Shown: positions 32,548 through 43,813 of the stretch, piece by piece
Layout: each line of letters begins with the position of its first letter
How positions within the stretch are numbered: position 1 is the stretch's first letter
Source: Myrica gale
Lineage: Eukaryota > Streptophyta > Magnoliopsida > Fagales > Myricaceae
Length of the DNA: 64,000 nt
Assembly: GCA_963930655.1 (NCBI GenBank)
Contig: OZ005610.1
Span: 8,437,001-8,501,000, forward strand
Direction of reading: 5' to 3'
Program-made: the position numbers and the translations under genes
Notes under the pieces: model-generated
What the model saw: only the letters and a program-made list of their open reading frames with translations
Database searches by the model: none
What the model was told of the DNA's origin: nothing

Positions 32548-33909
32548 ATGGAGGTCGAAATAATTTCCAAAGAGTTCGTCAGGCCCACTTCTCCAACACC
32601 CCCAAACCTCAAAACCCATAGGCTCTCCTTATTGGATCAACTCAACCCTCCCGTCTATGTTCCCATGATCCTTTTCTATCCTACGAATCAAAGAATTGGC
32701 CATGCTGCTGCTGATATCATATCTCAAAGAGGGCAATTGCTAAAGCAATCCCTATCAGAAACCTTAACTCGCTTTTACCCCTTTGCCGGAAAAATCAAAG
32801 ACAATCTCTCCATAGATTGTAATGATGAGGGGGTTGATTATCTAGAAGCCCGTGTGCACTGTCATCTTGTTGATTGCCTTGACCAACTTAATCTCAGATA
32901 TCTTCGTAAATTTCTTCCTCAGGAGGCCAGTTGGAAGGAGGCAACTGCGGGAGATCCTGTAGCAATGGTACAGGTGAACAACTTTGCATGCGGCGGCATT
33001 GCTATTGGCATCCTTGTTTATCACATGATCGCCGATGGAGCTGCCTTGAGTGTCTTTCTCAAAGGTTGGGCAGCCACATGCCATAAGGCCTCCTCTGAAG
33101 CTGTATGTCCTAGTTTTGACGCTGCGTCAATCTTTAAATTGATGAACAAGGCATTTCCTACAGAAACACTTGTAGGGGCTCTGTCAAAATCTTTTCAGCC
33201 TAGCAAGTCTACTATAAGAAGAATTGTGTTTGATGCATCAGCCATTGCATCGCTTAAGGCCAAAGCAACTAGCTTAAGCGTGCAAAACCCCACTAGAGTC
33301 GAGGTTGTGTCAGCACTCTTGTGGAAATGCATCAGCGCTGCCTTGCAGGTCAAATCTGGTATCAAGAGGCCAACTGTTATTACTCATGCAGTAAACTTTC
33401 GCCCAAGATCGAATCCTCCTTTGCCAGAATCTACAATGGGAAACTTAATTTGGGTAGCAGGCGCACTGTGGACAGGTGAGGAGGCAGCCTCAGCTTACAG
33501 AGTAAGTAAGCTGAGAGAAGCAATTGCAAAGATCAATGCCGACTTTGTGAAAAAATTACAAGGTGATGAAGGATTTTCAATGCTTTGCGACATAATGACA
33601 ACAATGGGTGGGGTTATGTCTTGTACCGCAAGTGCTTCTGAAATGGATTACATTTGGTGCACCAGTTGGTGTAACTTTGGTCTGTACGATATAGATTTCG
33701 GGTGGGGAAAACCGGTATGGGCAAGCTGTGATGCTTCAAGCAGTCATACAGAGCAGCTTGTGTACTCCAATAAGGTAATTCTAATGGACACAAGATCTGC
33801 CGGTGGCGTAGAAGCATGGGTTTCTTTAAAGGAAGGAGATATGGCCGTGTTGGAACAGGACAAGGAACTCCTTGCATTCGCTTCCTTGGACCCTAGTCCC
33901 CTAACCTAG
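32548..33909 (+). CDS. BAHD acyltransferase, copy A (vinorine synthase-like clade)
   Basis: A single-exon gene of 453 residues, normal for the BAHD family (about 430-460). The catalytic HxxxD motif is HMIAD at residues 159-163, and the structural DFGWG motif is at 383-387. Other family signatures are YPFAGKI near residue 80, VQVNNFACGGIAIG just before HxxxD, and NPTRVEVVSALLWKC in the second half. BAHD enzymes are soluble, usually cytosolic, and transfer an acyl group from acyl-CoA to a hydroxyl or amine of a specialised metabolite. The opening EIISKEFVRPTSPTPPNLK places it in the group that includes vinorine synthase and alkaloid or terpenoid acetyltransferases. The real substrate cannot be read from sequence. 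It shares promoter and 3' flank with copies B and C but is the most divergent of the three full-length copies. Confidence 0.95.
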   Translation: MEVEIISKEFVRPTSPTPPNLKTHRLSLLDQLNPPVYVPMILFYPTNQRIGHAAADIISQRGQLLKQSLSETLTRFYPFAGKIKDNLSIDCNDEGVDYLEARVHCHLVDCLDQLNLRYLRKFLPQEASWKEATAGDPVAMVQVNNFACGGIAIGILVYHMIADGAALSVFLKGWAATCHKASSEAVCPSFDAASIFKLMNKAFPTETLVGALSKSFQPSKSTIRRIVFDASAIASLKAKATSLSVQNPTRVEVVSALLWKCISAALQVKSGIKRPTVITHAVNFRPRSNPPLPESTMGNLIWVAGALWTGEEAASAYRVSKLREAIAKINADFVKKLQGDEGFSMLCDIMTTMGGVMSCTASASEMDYIWCTSWCNFGLYDIDFGWGKPVWASCDASSSHTEQLVYSNKVILMDTRSAGGVEAWVSLKEGDMAVLEQDKELLAFASLDPSPLT

Positions 33910-35459
33910 ACAATTCGCCCATGGCGGTCCTTGTGTTGTGTCGTAGGCTTGATCATGTTGTACTAAACAAATAAATGCGCCCTCTCCGGCTCCCAAGTGC
34001 GCCCTTCGCTCTGTATTTCCGTTTTTTTCTGCTAATGCTCTCTCTTTCCGGCTTATTTATGGAGCCATTTTTATGCTCGCTTTCCTGAGAAAGAAATGGA
34101 AAAAAGAAAAGAAAAAAAAAGTGTTCCAACTTGTCTGTTCACGCGGGTTTATTTCTTCCCTCATTTTATGGTAAGCAATATTATCGATGATAACTCGTAC
34201 GAGTCTCTCGTTAACTTTGTCCTGCGTCCCGTGAGATATAGAATAAAATAGGGAAATTTGATTTGTAGTCACTACGTTTGATACTAATTTCATTTTTAGT
34301 CCTGAGTTTTAACATTGAAGCGTTCCCGCGAGATGCTGTTCTAATGGGGAAGAAGGGGACCGAAGGGGACCCCAAGAAGCCCGGGTCCAGAATTTCAGAA
34401 TGCAGAGTTATTTCTGGAGATGAAAGATTATCAGTTTAGAGGCCCGGAAACTTTAACATGTTGTGATCCTTCTATTGGAAGGAGGACGTCATGGGTCGGA
34501 GATAACCAGTAGAATTCCAAAACCGTATTACTTCCTGGGTTGAAGAATGATTCTGCAAAATATATGCTAGAAAAGGAATCTATATATGGGGGAAAAGGCA
34601 TATGTGGCTTCGAAAGCACATGAGATCAATTGCTTTGATGTTAGGGTTGATGGGTTTTCATTATCCTGCTTGATTCTCTAATGGTGTCCATTTTTTTTTG
34701 CGGGAAAGTTTCAGCATCATTCAACCCAAAGAGAATCAAGTGGGCTGAAGGCAAATAATTCCTGAGGTGGTACTAGATCTCCTATTCTGCAACTAACTAC
34801 TGATGTGAGTACCAGTCTATAACTAAGTTGGAAATCTGAGAAATGGAGTTTGAATGAGAAGATGAACTTTAGGTAACCCAGGCATGTTTATCCGAAGTAC
34901 TGGTGCTTTTTGGAGAAATTCTCCATGTTCCTTTTTTGGTCTGCAGCCATTGTGGTTGGCTGGTCAAGTGTCTAATTGTTCTGTGCATATGTAACCCTTC
35001 CGCTACTCCTGTCGGTAAATTTTCCAGGCAGACGCAACTGATGTTGGCCTGTCTGCGTGTGCATTTTCACTCTGCAGGCTCAGATTTTAGCTCTCCTACG
35101 TACTGGTCATTGGCATTTTCCATTTAGTTATTTCTTCTGTATCGAGGATGATATTTGATGACCATAATATGACCGCTCCATATTACCTGGAAAGCCCAAA
35201 AGCCCAGCGATCCTCAATCGTCCAACTCGAGAGATCCTTCGGGCCTTCTCTCTCCTATATACCTGGAGAGGATATCAACAGTTTAACTTATCAGGCGATA
35301 AGTTAAACACCTGATAGGAGCTAGCCTATGAATCCCGAGTATGACTATAAACTCAATAATCCAAGTCCTAGTTGAACTGTGACACTCTCCAAAGCCTATA
35401 AAAAGCAAGACATGCGTCCCTAAAAAGATTCATTGAATACTTACTAGTTCTTATACTTG
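33910..35459. other. Spacer between BAHD copies A and B, left part
   Basis: No genes. The part near 34,090-34,260 (TTTTATGGTAAGCAATATT, CTCTCGTTAACTTTGTCC) is homologous to 45,540-45,610 and more weakly to 47,340-47,420, marking the start of the next duplication unit. The phrase near 34,260-34,330 (TTTTAGTCCTGAGTTTTAAC) resembles a foldback-element end. Confidence 0.5.
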
Positions 35460-35470
35460 AGAAGATTCCT

Positions 35471-36140
35471 ATGGAATCGGATACTCTCTTCCGACATTAC
35501 AATCTCAGTGATTCTTTGTAAGACTAGCATGGTGATCAGATCTTTCCTACCTAACCAAATCTGGTGTCATCAATATTCTCAACTCATGCTGCTTGTCGTT
35601 CTAATATATGCTAGCTACCTCTGTTTTTTCCGAAGGAACAAGATAGAGGTACCTATATATGATATATCACTGAAGCAAAATCACCAATATAGACAGTGGC
35701 TGAGTCAGGAACGAAATCAATGGGGGGCAAACTTTTAAGGAAAAATGAAAAAAAATACGTAATGAAAAAAAATGTCTTAAGAGTATAAATATAAAAATTA
35801 AGGATGGAATCGGAGTCTCTCTTCCGACATTACAATCTCAGTGATTCTTTGTAAGACTAGCATGGTGATCAGATCTTTCCTACCTAACCAAATTTGGTGT
35901 CATCAATATTCTCAACTCATGCTGCTTGTCGTTCTAATATATGCTAGCTACCTCTGTTTTTTCCGAAGGAACAAGATAGAGATACCTATATATGATATAT
36001 CACTGAAGCAAAATCACCAATACACCAATACAGACAGTGGCTGAGCCAGGAACGCAATCAATGAGGGGCAAACTTTTAAGGAAAAATGAAAAAAAATTAA
36101 TACGTGATACAAAAAAAATATCTTTAAGAGTATAAATATA
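35471..36140. repeat. 333-bp direct tandem duplication
   Basis: Two near-identical units follow each other: TCTCTTCCGACATTACAATC at about 35,486 recurs at 35,819, a period of 333. Differences are few (for example one base change in CCAAATCTGGTG / CCAAATTTGGTG and a small ACACCAAT insertion in the second unit). Each unit ends in a block like GTGGCTGAGTCAGGAACG followed by GGGGCAAACTTTTAAGG, which resembles terminal sequence of common plant DNA transposons. The high identity suggests a recent duplication. Confidence 0.85.
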
Positions 36141-38029
36141 AAAAATTAAGGACTAAAAACACTAAAAATATTGAAATACATCTATCGTACTATTTATTGA
36201 TACTGAGAGGTGACATTAAAGATTAAATTCTTGTTCAAGACACCAACGAAACACCAACTAATCACACAAACAAAGTATATATATATATATATATATACTA
36301 TATATATATATTCTTAGTAAAACAAAATACATAAATAAAACAAAGTATTTCAAAAGCATTTTCAGCACTATAACTCTTCAATTTTATAAATGAAGTACTT
36401 ACTTTTGTTGTCAGAAAGGATGTGCCCTATGCTCAATAACTACTGCTGAATTTGTTGGGATCTGCAAAAAAAAAACATAACACATAAATGAGAAAAATAA
36501 ACAATTACTGTGTTTCTTTTATTCTTGAAAGAAACAATAGCAAAACGAAGCATATTGGAAAAAGAAGCCAAATGATCCAAAGTTAAAAAAAAAATCCAAA
36601 AGTTCCAAGGGTAGAGCTACTTTCCACCCGTCTTTTAGTGTGACAGTACTATTGAATACAAGCTTCTCAAGAATGAAATCTTTATCAATAACAAAATAAC
36701 CTGAAATTGCAAGGAGAAAATACATAATTGGTTAGTGATAATAGAAAAAGATTTTGAACAAAAAGCTCAATTTTAACATCCAAATAACTATTACGTCCAA
36801 AGTAATAGAGACGTCACTGTAAGTAGAAACTATTATCTTTTGAAAAATCCAGTTTAGACCCTAACAACACTTAGAGGGAAAAATATATGTTTTCCCTCTA
36901 ATTAACAAATCAATAACAATTTTAAAACATGTTCAAAACCTAGTAGGGTTTCCCTTGGTTTCACAAGGAGAATCCAAAAATTCAGCAATTTTTGAAGGCG
37001 CTCGAGCGCTTGTCAAACGCTTGTCGAACGTGATGGTAATTGATTTTGCAAGCATGGATAAATTTAATAGTGATTTGTCAATTTTATAAATTATAAATTT
37101 AGACAAATAGTTAAAATTTCATAAAAAATCTTAAACTCATACAATGTTTTGTCAATTTTTCGTGGTAGAATCTCGACTCTCTTGACTTATATTATGTGAT
37201 GTACTTACCAAAGTTTGACATTAAACTCTTTAATTATGATTTTAATGCCTTCGTATATACCCTTCTAAATACAATAAATTTGTAATTTTTTCTACCAAAA
37301 TTCTAAATAATTAGTTCATTCACCTAGCAAGCTTCTTGGTAACTTGAATGTAAGTATTTGATTAGACAAAACTAACAACAAATCTCAAATATTTAGGTGA
37401 AACTAAACTATTGAGTAGACCTTGTCATGCTTTTAGAATACTACGTCTCGAGGTGAAATTAAAGTTAAACTATTGAGTAGAAACTAAACTAAAAAAACTA
37501 AAAAACTAAAAAAAACACTGGGTTTCCCGGTGCAGGTTAAACCGGGAACTGTCGATTTTTTCAAAAAACTAAACCTACACCGGCACCGGTTAGGCCGGGT
37601 ACCGGTGCCACCGGAATTTTCCGGTGGGATTGTGCAGCTCTAGCCAACCGGGGCGGTGGCCCCTGTTCCCCCTTCCCTCCGCCTCTGAATACAGATGTGC
37701 GGCGGTGGCGAACTCGTTGAAACCAAGATGAGAGAGGATCGGAGGGAGGAGAGATGCGTGCGTGCATGGGAGAAGAACACGAGGTCTTGTGGTTGTTTAG
37801 ATGTTGCTGGAGTTAGCGTTTGTGAATTTGAAGTTGTGAGGCTCTGCTCAGGGCGTCAATGGATGCGCAAGGTCTGAGTTTGAGTTTGATGCACAATGGA
37901 AGGGGAACCCAGTAATGAAATTAACCGAAGATTAAACAAAAAAAATATTTTTTAAGAAATTGATAAATTGAGGGACTGAAGACTAAAAATGAAATGTGTG
38001 TAAAATTTAGTGACGAAAAGTCAAATATC
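36141..38029. other. AT-rich spacer with (AT)n run and degenerate transposon ends
   Basis: No gene is supported. An (AT)n microsatellite lies at about 36,276-36,310. The segment at about 37,510-37,660 has several ACCGG/CCGGT blocks in inverted order, typical of a degenerate hAT-like terminus, and is GC-richer up to about 37,870. Confidence 0.4.
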
Positions 38030-38858
38030 CTAATAAAATATAGACTAAAGTTGCTTAAAAGACAAAATTGGACTTGAATGATTGAATTCATACGACAGTT
38101 TTCTGGAAATTCCAATAATACCAGTATTATAGAACTATATAAGTACGAATGATGTCTGCAATATTGACATGATAACTAACCGAACAAGACATGCACTCAG
38201 GTTAGATAAGCGAGGACGTTTTCTCTGTGCTCAATCCGTACGAGAAATACACTAAAATAGAATATTTTTAAAGAAAATTTTACATCATAACTTTGTTAGA
38301 AAGCAACGGCTATGAGTTATTGGCATAGTATATTGATAATTACAAGCCAGCTTAATTGGACTTCTTTCCTTGTCTTTTGGTTCTATAAGCATGGATGCTT
38401 ACACGTTAAACGCTCCAAACCTGTCTATTCGAGGATACTCACTGAGTCTATTAAATACGCAAGTGGATCACATTAATATGCACGCTCGGTATAACATTAT
38501 CATAAATTCCACAGCCATTTTTACCAAACAAATGAAAAAAAAAATTCAAAGTCCTTGGCGTCGATAAGTTGCAATTATGGCTTGATTAAATGGTAAAGTC
38601 GGACTTATTTAATCTATGTAGCTTGTGGACTGCATTGGCTCGAGATTTATCAGCCGTTAGATGGATGTCACGACCGTGGTCTGAGTTTTTTCTCATCATA
38701 ATAAATAAATAAATAAATATTGACTCTTCTCTATAAAGCCTGACGCTACTTTCCCGTTTGTCCACGCAAAACAAGCTAGCTATTCCACATCTAGTTGAGA
38801 TACTTGTTCTTCTTGAGCCAAAGGAAGCTTCCTATTTCTCCTTGAAGGAAAGCTCAAA
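38030..38858 (+). promoter_or_regulatory. Promoter and leader of BAHD copy B
   Basis: Homologous along most of its length to 45,640-46,290 and to 47,430-48,541 (shared GATAACTAACC, GTTAGAAAGCAACGGC and TTCCTTGTCTTTTGGTTC blocks). A TATA box CTTCTCTATAAAGCC lies at about 38,726-38,740, some 120 bases before the ATG. The leader has GTCCACGCAAAACAAGCTAG. Confidence 0.75.
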
Positions 38859-40208
38859 ATGGAGGTCGAAATAATTTCCAGAGAGTTCATCAAGCCCACT
38901 TCTCCAACACCCCCTGCCATGAAAACCTACGAGGTCTCCCTCTTGGATCGTCTCATTCATCCCATCTATGTTTCCGTGATCCTTTTCTATCCTACGGATC
39001 AAAGCACTGGCCATGCTGTTTCTAAAAGAGCACGATTACTCAAGGAATCCCTATCAGAAACCTTAACTCGCTTTTATCCACTTGCGGGTAAAATCATCGA
39101 CAATCTTTCTATAGATTGCAATGACGAGGGGGTTGATTAATTAGAGGCCCGTGTGCACTGTCATCTTGTTGATTGCCTCAGCCAACCTAATCTTGAGTAT
39201 CTCCTTAAATTTCTTCCCCACGAGGCGAGTTGGACAGAGGCAAGTGCAGGAGATCATGTTGCTATGGTACAAGTGAACAGCTTTGCATGCGGAGGCATCG
39301 CTATTGGCGTTCTTGTTAACCACATCATCGTTGATGGAACTGCCTTGAGCGTCTTTCTTAAAGGTTGGACAGCCACATGTCGCAAGGGCTGTGAAACTGT
39401 GTGTCCTAATTTTGACGCCCCATCGATCTTTAAACTGAACAAGGCGGCGTTCCCTACAGAAACAATCTTAGCCATTTTGGTCAAGTCTTTCCAATCTAGC
39501 AAGCGTACTACAAGGAGAGTTGTGTTCGATGCATCAGCCATTGCATCGCTTAAAGCCAAAGCATCTAGTTCTAGCGTGCCAAACCCTACAAGAGTTGAGG
39601 TTGTAACGGCTTTCTTGTGGAAATGCATCAGCGCTGCCTTCCAGGCAAAATCTGGTATCAAGAGACCAACTCTTATTACTCATACAGTAAACTTGCGCTC
39701 GAGATCGATTCCGCCATTTAAAGAATCTTCAATGGGAAACTTAGTCTGGTCGGCAGGGGCATTATGTGCGAGTGAGGAGGCAGCCTTACCTTACAGAGTA
39801 AGTAAGATCAGAGAAGCAATTACAAAGATCAATGCCGACCTTGTGAAAAACTTACAAGGTGATGAAGGGTTTCCAATGCTTTGTGACCTTTTGAAGACAC
39901 TGGGAGGGGTATTGCCTAGTACAGAAAGTTTTCCGGAAATGGAATACATTTGTTTTACCGGTTGGTGTAACTTTGGTATGTATGACTTAGATTTTGGGTG
40001 GGGAAAACCATTATGGGCAAGCAGTGCTGCTTCCAGCAGCAGTCATTCAGAGCAGCGTTCGTACTCAAATAAGGTATTGCTGATGGAGACAAGATCTGTG
40101 GGTGGAGTAGAAGCATGTGTGTTTTTAAATGAAGAAGATATGACCCTGTTTGTGCAGGAGAAGGAACTGCTTGCATTCGCTTCCTTGGACCCTAGTCCCC
40201 TATCCTAG
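38859..40208 (+). pseudogene. BAHD acyltransferase, copy B, with one premature stop
   Basis: Full-length relative of copy C, single exon, 449 sense codons plus one internal TAA at 39138-39140. There copies A and C have TAT (Tyr in GVDYLEARVHCH), so one T-to-A change makes the stop after 93 residues. Everything after it remains in frame: HxxxD as HIIVD at residues 155-159, NPTRVEVVTAFLWKC, DFGWG, and the normal end LLAFASLDPSPLS. The absence of other damage means the inactivation is recent, or that it is a segregating null allele or an assembly error. A protein starting at an internal Met (39,153) would lack the N-terminal ~98 residues and probably be inactive. Confidence 0.88.
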
Positions 40209-40234
40209 ACAATTTGCCCGTGGAGGTCATTGTC

Positions 40235-40281
40235 CTGTGTTGTAAGCTTTTTTTTTTTTGTTGAAACTGTGTTGTAAGCTT
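40235..40281 (-). mobile_element. Ultra-short retro-insertion: 17 bases with 15-bp TSD
   Basis: Perfect repeats CTGTGTTGTAAGCTT at 40235-40249 and 40267-40281 flank TTTTTTTTTTGTTGAAA. On the minus strand the insert is TTTCAAC plus poly(A). Copy C has the uninterrupted version of this 3' flank (CTGTATTGTAAGCTTGATACT at 49,920), which is an empty site and proves the segment was inserted. Confidence 0.88.
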
Positions 40282-40704
40282 GATACTTGAATAAATGTCA
40301 AGTTTCTCTTCGAATGCCTAAATGGTGTGTCCTTGTGCCAGAAATGTTCAAATTTGCAAGCCACTAAGCCGTCAACTACCAGAAATTGTTTCTTTTTGGT
40401 CTTTGGATATTAGTTTCCTAGTTCAACTGATCTATATTAATGCCGCTGTTTTTTTTTTTTTTCTAACCAACTCTATATTGCTTCTTGTTGGTTAGGTGTA
40501 GGAGGACTCTAATTGAGCGCCTTTGTTTAATTAGTATACATGGGACTGTTTCGGAAAGATCTGGAGAAAATGATTTTGGCAAATTTAATATATTCTGTTG
40601 TCGAAAGAAGTTAAATTTTATTGTGGACCAGAGAGCAGAGGGAAGCTGTAGATAGGCTGTCGTGTATAGAACTAAAGGAAGAAGTGAATTTTAGGCTAAA
40701 ATCA

Positions 40705-42585
40705 TCCTCTAGTATCTAGAGTTTAGACTTTTCTCGGTTTAGTCCCTAGATAATTTTTTTGTTTTTTTTTATTGTCCCTGAATATGACTCATTTTTCAGG
40801 TTGGTTCCTCTGTCCACCTTCCGTCTATTTCCAAACGGAATCTACTGACGTGAACAATGTGACCATGTCACGCCCAATATATGCATAACACATATCCCTT
40901 AATCCAACATGCACGTCACGTTTACACTGAAAATCCTTAGGGACTAAATTGAAAAAAGTCTAAACTCCGCGGACTAGTGTTAAACTAGTCAATATGACTC
41001 ATTTTTCTTTAACATTTTGGTCTATAATTCTTACATTAATCTATTAGCCTCATTTTCTTCAATATTATAGTTTATAATTGTTGAACTAGTCAATTTGACT
41101 AATTTTTATTTAATATTTTCGTATATAATTCTTCTATTAATCTATTAGTTTTTTTCTTCAATATTATTGTATCTAATTGTTAAATTAATCAATTTGTCTC
41201 ATTTTTCCTTAATATTTTGGTCTATTGTTATTCCACTTATAATCTATTGGTTTCATTTTCTTCAACATTTCAGTGTCTAATTTTTAAACTAATCAATTTG
41301 GCTCATTTATACTCAATATTTTGGTCTATGATTCTATCATTAATCTGTTAGCTTCATTTTTCTTCAATATTAGTTAAAATCATCAACTAGTTCCTCGAGT
41401 TTAGACTTTTGCCCAATTTAATCCCTATGAATTTTTGGTGCAAACATGACGTGCATATTGGATTAAGGGACACGTGTCATGTGTTTATTGGGCGTCACGT
41501 AGTAAGTGTTGGTCGCGTCAGTAGTTACATCTGGAAATGGACGGCAGGTGGACAAAGGGACTAACATGAGAATTTTCTCAGTTAAGTCCCTAGAGAATTT
41601 TTTTTATTGTCCCTGAATATGACTCATTTTTCATGTTGGTTCATCTGGCATCCACTAGTATATGGAGTTTAAAATTTTCTAAGTGTAGTCCCTAGAGATT
41701 TTTTTTATTGTCCTTGAATATGACTCATTTTTCATGTTGGTTCCTCTGTCCACCTTCCGTCTATTTCCAAACGGAATCTACTGACGTGAACAACTTGACC
41801 ATGTCATGCCCAATATATGCATGCACGTATCCCTTAATCCAAAATGCACTGAAAATCCTCAGGGACTAAATTGTAAAAAGTCTAAACTCCACGGACTAGT
41901 GTTAAAACTAGTCAATTTGACTAATTTTTTTTAATATTTTTGTCTATAATTCTTACATTAATCTATTAGCATATTTTTCTTCAATATTATGGTCTCTAAT
42001 TGTTAAACTAATCAATTTGAATAATTTTTATTTAATATTTTTGTCTATAATTCTTCTATTAATCTATTAGTTTTTTCTTCAATATTATTGTATCTAATTG
42101 TTAAATTAATCAATTTGTCTCATTTTTCCTTAATATTTTGGTCTATTGTTATTCCACTTATAATCTATTGGTTTCATTTTCTTCAACATTTCAGTGTCTA
42201 ATTTTTAAACTAATCAATTTGGCTCATTTATACTCAATATTTTGGTCTATGATTCTATCATTAATCTGTTAGCTTCATTTTTCTTCAATATTAGTTAAAA
42301 TCATCAACTAGTTCCTCGAGTTTAGACTTTTGCCCAATTTAATCCCTATGAATTTTTGGTGCAAACATGACGTGCATGTTGGATTAAGGGACACATGTCA
42401 TGCGTTTATTGGGCGTCACGTAGTAAACGTTGGTCACGTCAGTAGTTACATCTAGAAATGGACGGCAGGTGGACGAAGGGACTAGCATGAGAACTGAATC
42501 ATACTTTGGGAACAACAGAAAAACAAAAAATTCTTTAGGGACTAAACTGGGAAAAGTCTAAATCCCATGGACTAGTGAACCACTC
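40705..42585. mobile_element. Two tandem copies of a ~0.9-kb long-terminal-inverted-repeat element
   Basis: Unit 1 (about 40,705-41,590) and unit 2 (about 41,650-42,585) are near-identical; TTCCGTCTATTTCCAAACGG occurs near 40,822 and 41,756. Each unit is itself a foldback: the left arm (TAGTCCCTAGA, GTTCCTCTGTCCACC, CTGACGTGAAC) is inverted at the right (GTCACGTCAGTAG, GGTGGACGAAGGGAC, TTTAGGGACTAAAC). Outer ends carry CTAGT/ACTAG. The centre is a T-rich run of diverged ~130-base subrepeats (TTTTGGTCTATAATTCTTAC type). No protein is encoded. The corresponding site downstream of copy C (about 51,415) lacks it. Confidence 0.82.
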
Positions 42586-43813
42586 TCGTGGGGTAAAAAA
42601 TGACTTCATAAGTCGTAGAGAGCAGAACTGGCAACCAGAACCAAGTAGGCTTAAAATTTAGAACACCTGGCTAGCTGGGGAAAGATGTTGGGCTTAATTT
42701 CATATGGGAAGTACTTAGTAGTCAATACTGAAAAAAGCAGACCAGAAAAAATCAAGACTGAAAGCAACAGAATTGGACTCCTTTATGTTCAGAAAATGAC
42801 CCAAACTATCAAGATTCGTGACATCTTAAAACTTGAAGACCGGTGGAAGCTAGAATGGGCATCCAGAAGGCAAGACATCGTATAGCCAAATGGGCCGTCC
42901 ATTGTAACTCTTTTGGCAAAGACCCGATGGATAGGATTCCCCCCTGTTCTAAATTGTGACTGGCATTATAAGCCACTGTGATGTTTATAGTAACAGTAAG
43001 TTTAATTTAGCTTAGAAAAAAAAAACTAAATTATGTTTCTCACGATGACATAAAGAAGCTTAGAAAGAACATAATATCGCCAATTCAGTTGTCTCTCAGG
43101 AGATTTATGTTGGTGGTATTTTCATCTTTTTGAACTTATTTTTCGTGGTAAATGGATGGGAAGCTAAAATTGATAAATTGTGAAATTTTAGAGACTTAAT
43201 GTGATAAAATTTAAAGTTCAGGTCGGAAAAACGACATTAGAGTGATTGTTTGAGAGCTAGAAGTGAAGATTTTTCTTATCATTATTTCTATTAAACTTAA
43301 TTTATTGAGAGCTAGAACTAGGGGCGAAGCTGGGACTTAGTTTTTTGGGGGTCAAAATATAATATTCTAATTGTTGGGGGGTCAATGTAAAAAAATTAAA
43401 AATAAAGGATTAAATAAAAAAAACATTTCTCCAATTTTTGGGGGGCCCTTGGCGCCTAGAACAAACTGAAAAAAAAAAGTTTAGACATGGTTAAATAATC
43501 GAGACCAAACATTGACCCAATGGGGTGATCAGTACAATTCGGTGATCATCACAACGACTATTATGTTCAATTCGGTGATCACAAGTTCACAACGACTATA
43601 TATGTTCAGCCAATTATCGCTCACAAGTAATTTATATATTACTAAGTCGGTATTTACGTCAATAACTAAGAATTTTTAAAATTTAAAAAATAAAGATATT
43701 TTTCTCTGAAAGAAAATGGGCCGGATTACTACATTACCAACAAATATGGCAATAAGATAAGCATAGCAAATCTATTGATCAAATACTCTTGGCATATGAT
43801 ACTTGCTTCGTGA
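42586..43813. other. Downstream flank of copy B and start of the next duplication unit
   Basis: No gene. Sequence at 42,860-43,010 (CAGAAGGCAAGAC, GGATAGGATTCCCCCCTGTT) is repeated at 46,540-46,700. Sequence at 43,690-43,790 (AAGATAAGCATAGCAAATCT) is repeated at 47,190-47,270. Around 43,140-43,260 is a dispersed repeat also present inverted at about 46,775-46,890. Near 43,320-43,460 there is a short GGGGCGAAGCTGGGAC...TTGGGGGG repeat, likely transposon debris. Confidence 0.55.

Noticed and set aside
36276..36310. (AT)n runs here and near 47,741 considered as a matrix attachment site or origin
   Set aside because: Simple microsatellites with no further supporting structure.
40980..42310. T-rich ~130-base subrepeats considered as a CRISPR-like array or satellite
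   Set aside because: Spacing and sequence are irregular, the host is a plant, and the block is the centre of a foldback element present twice.
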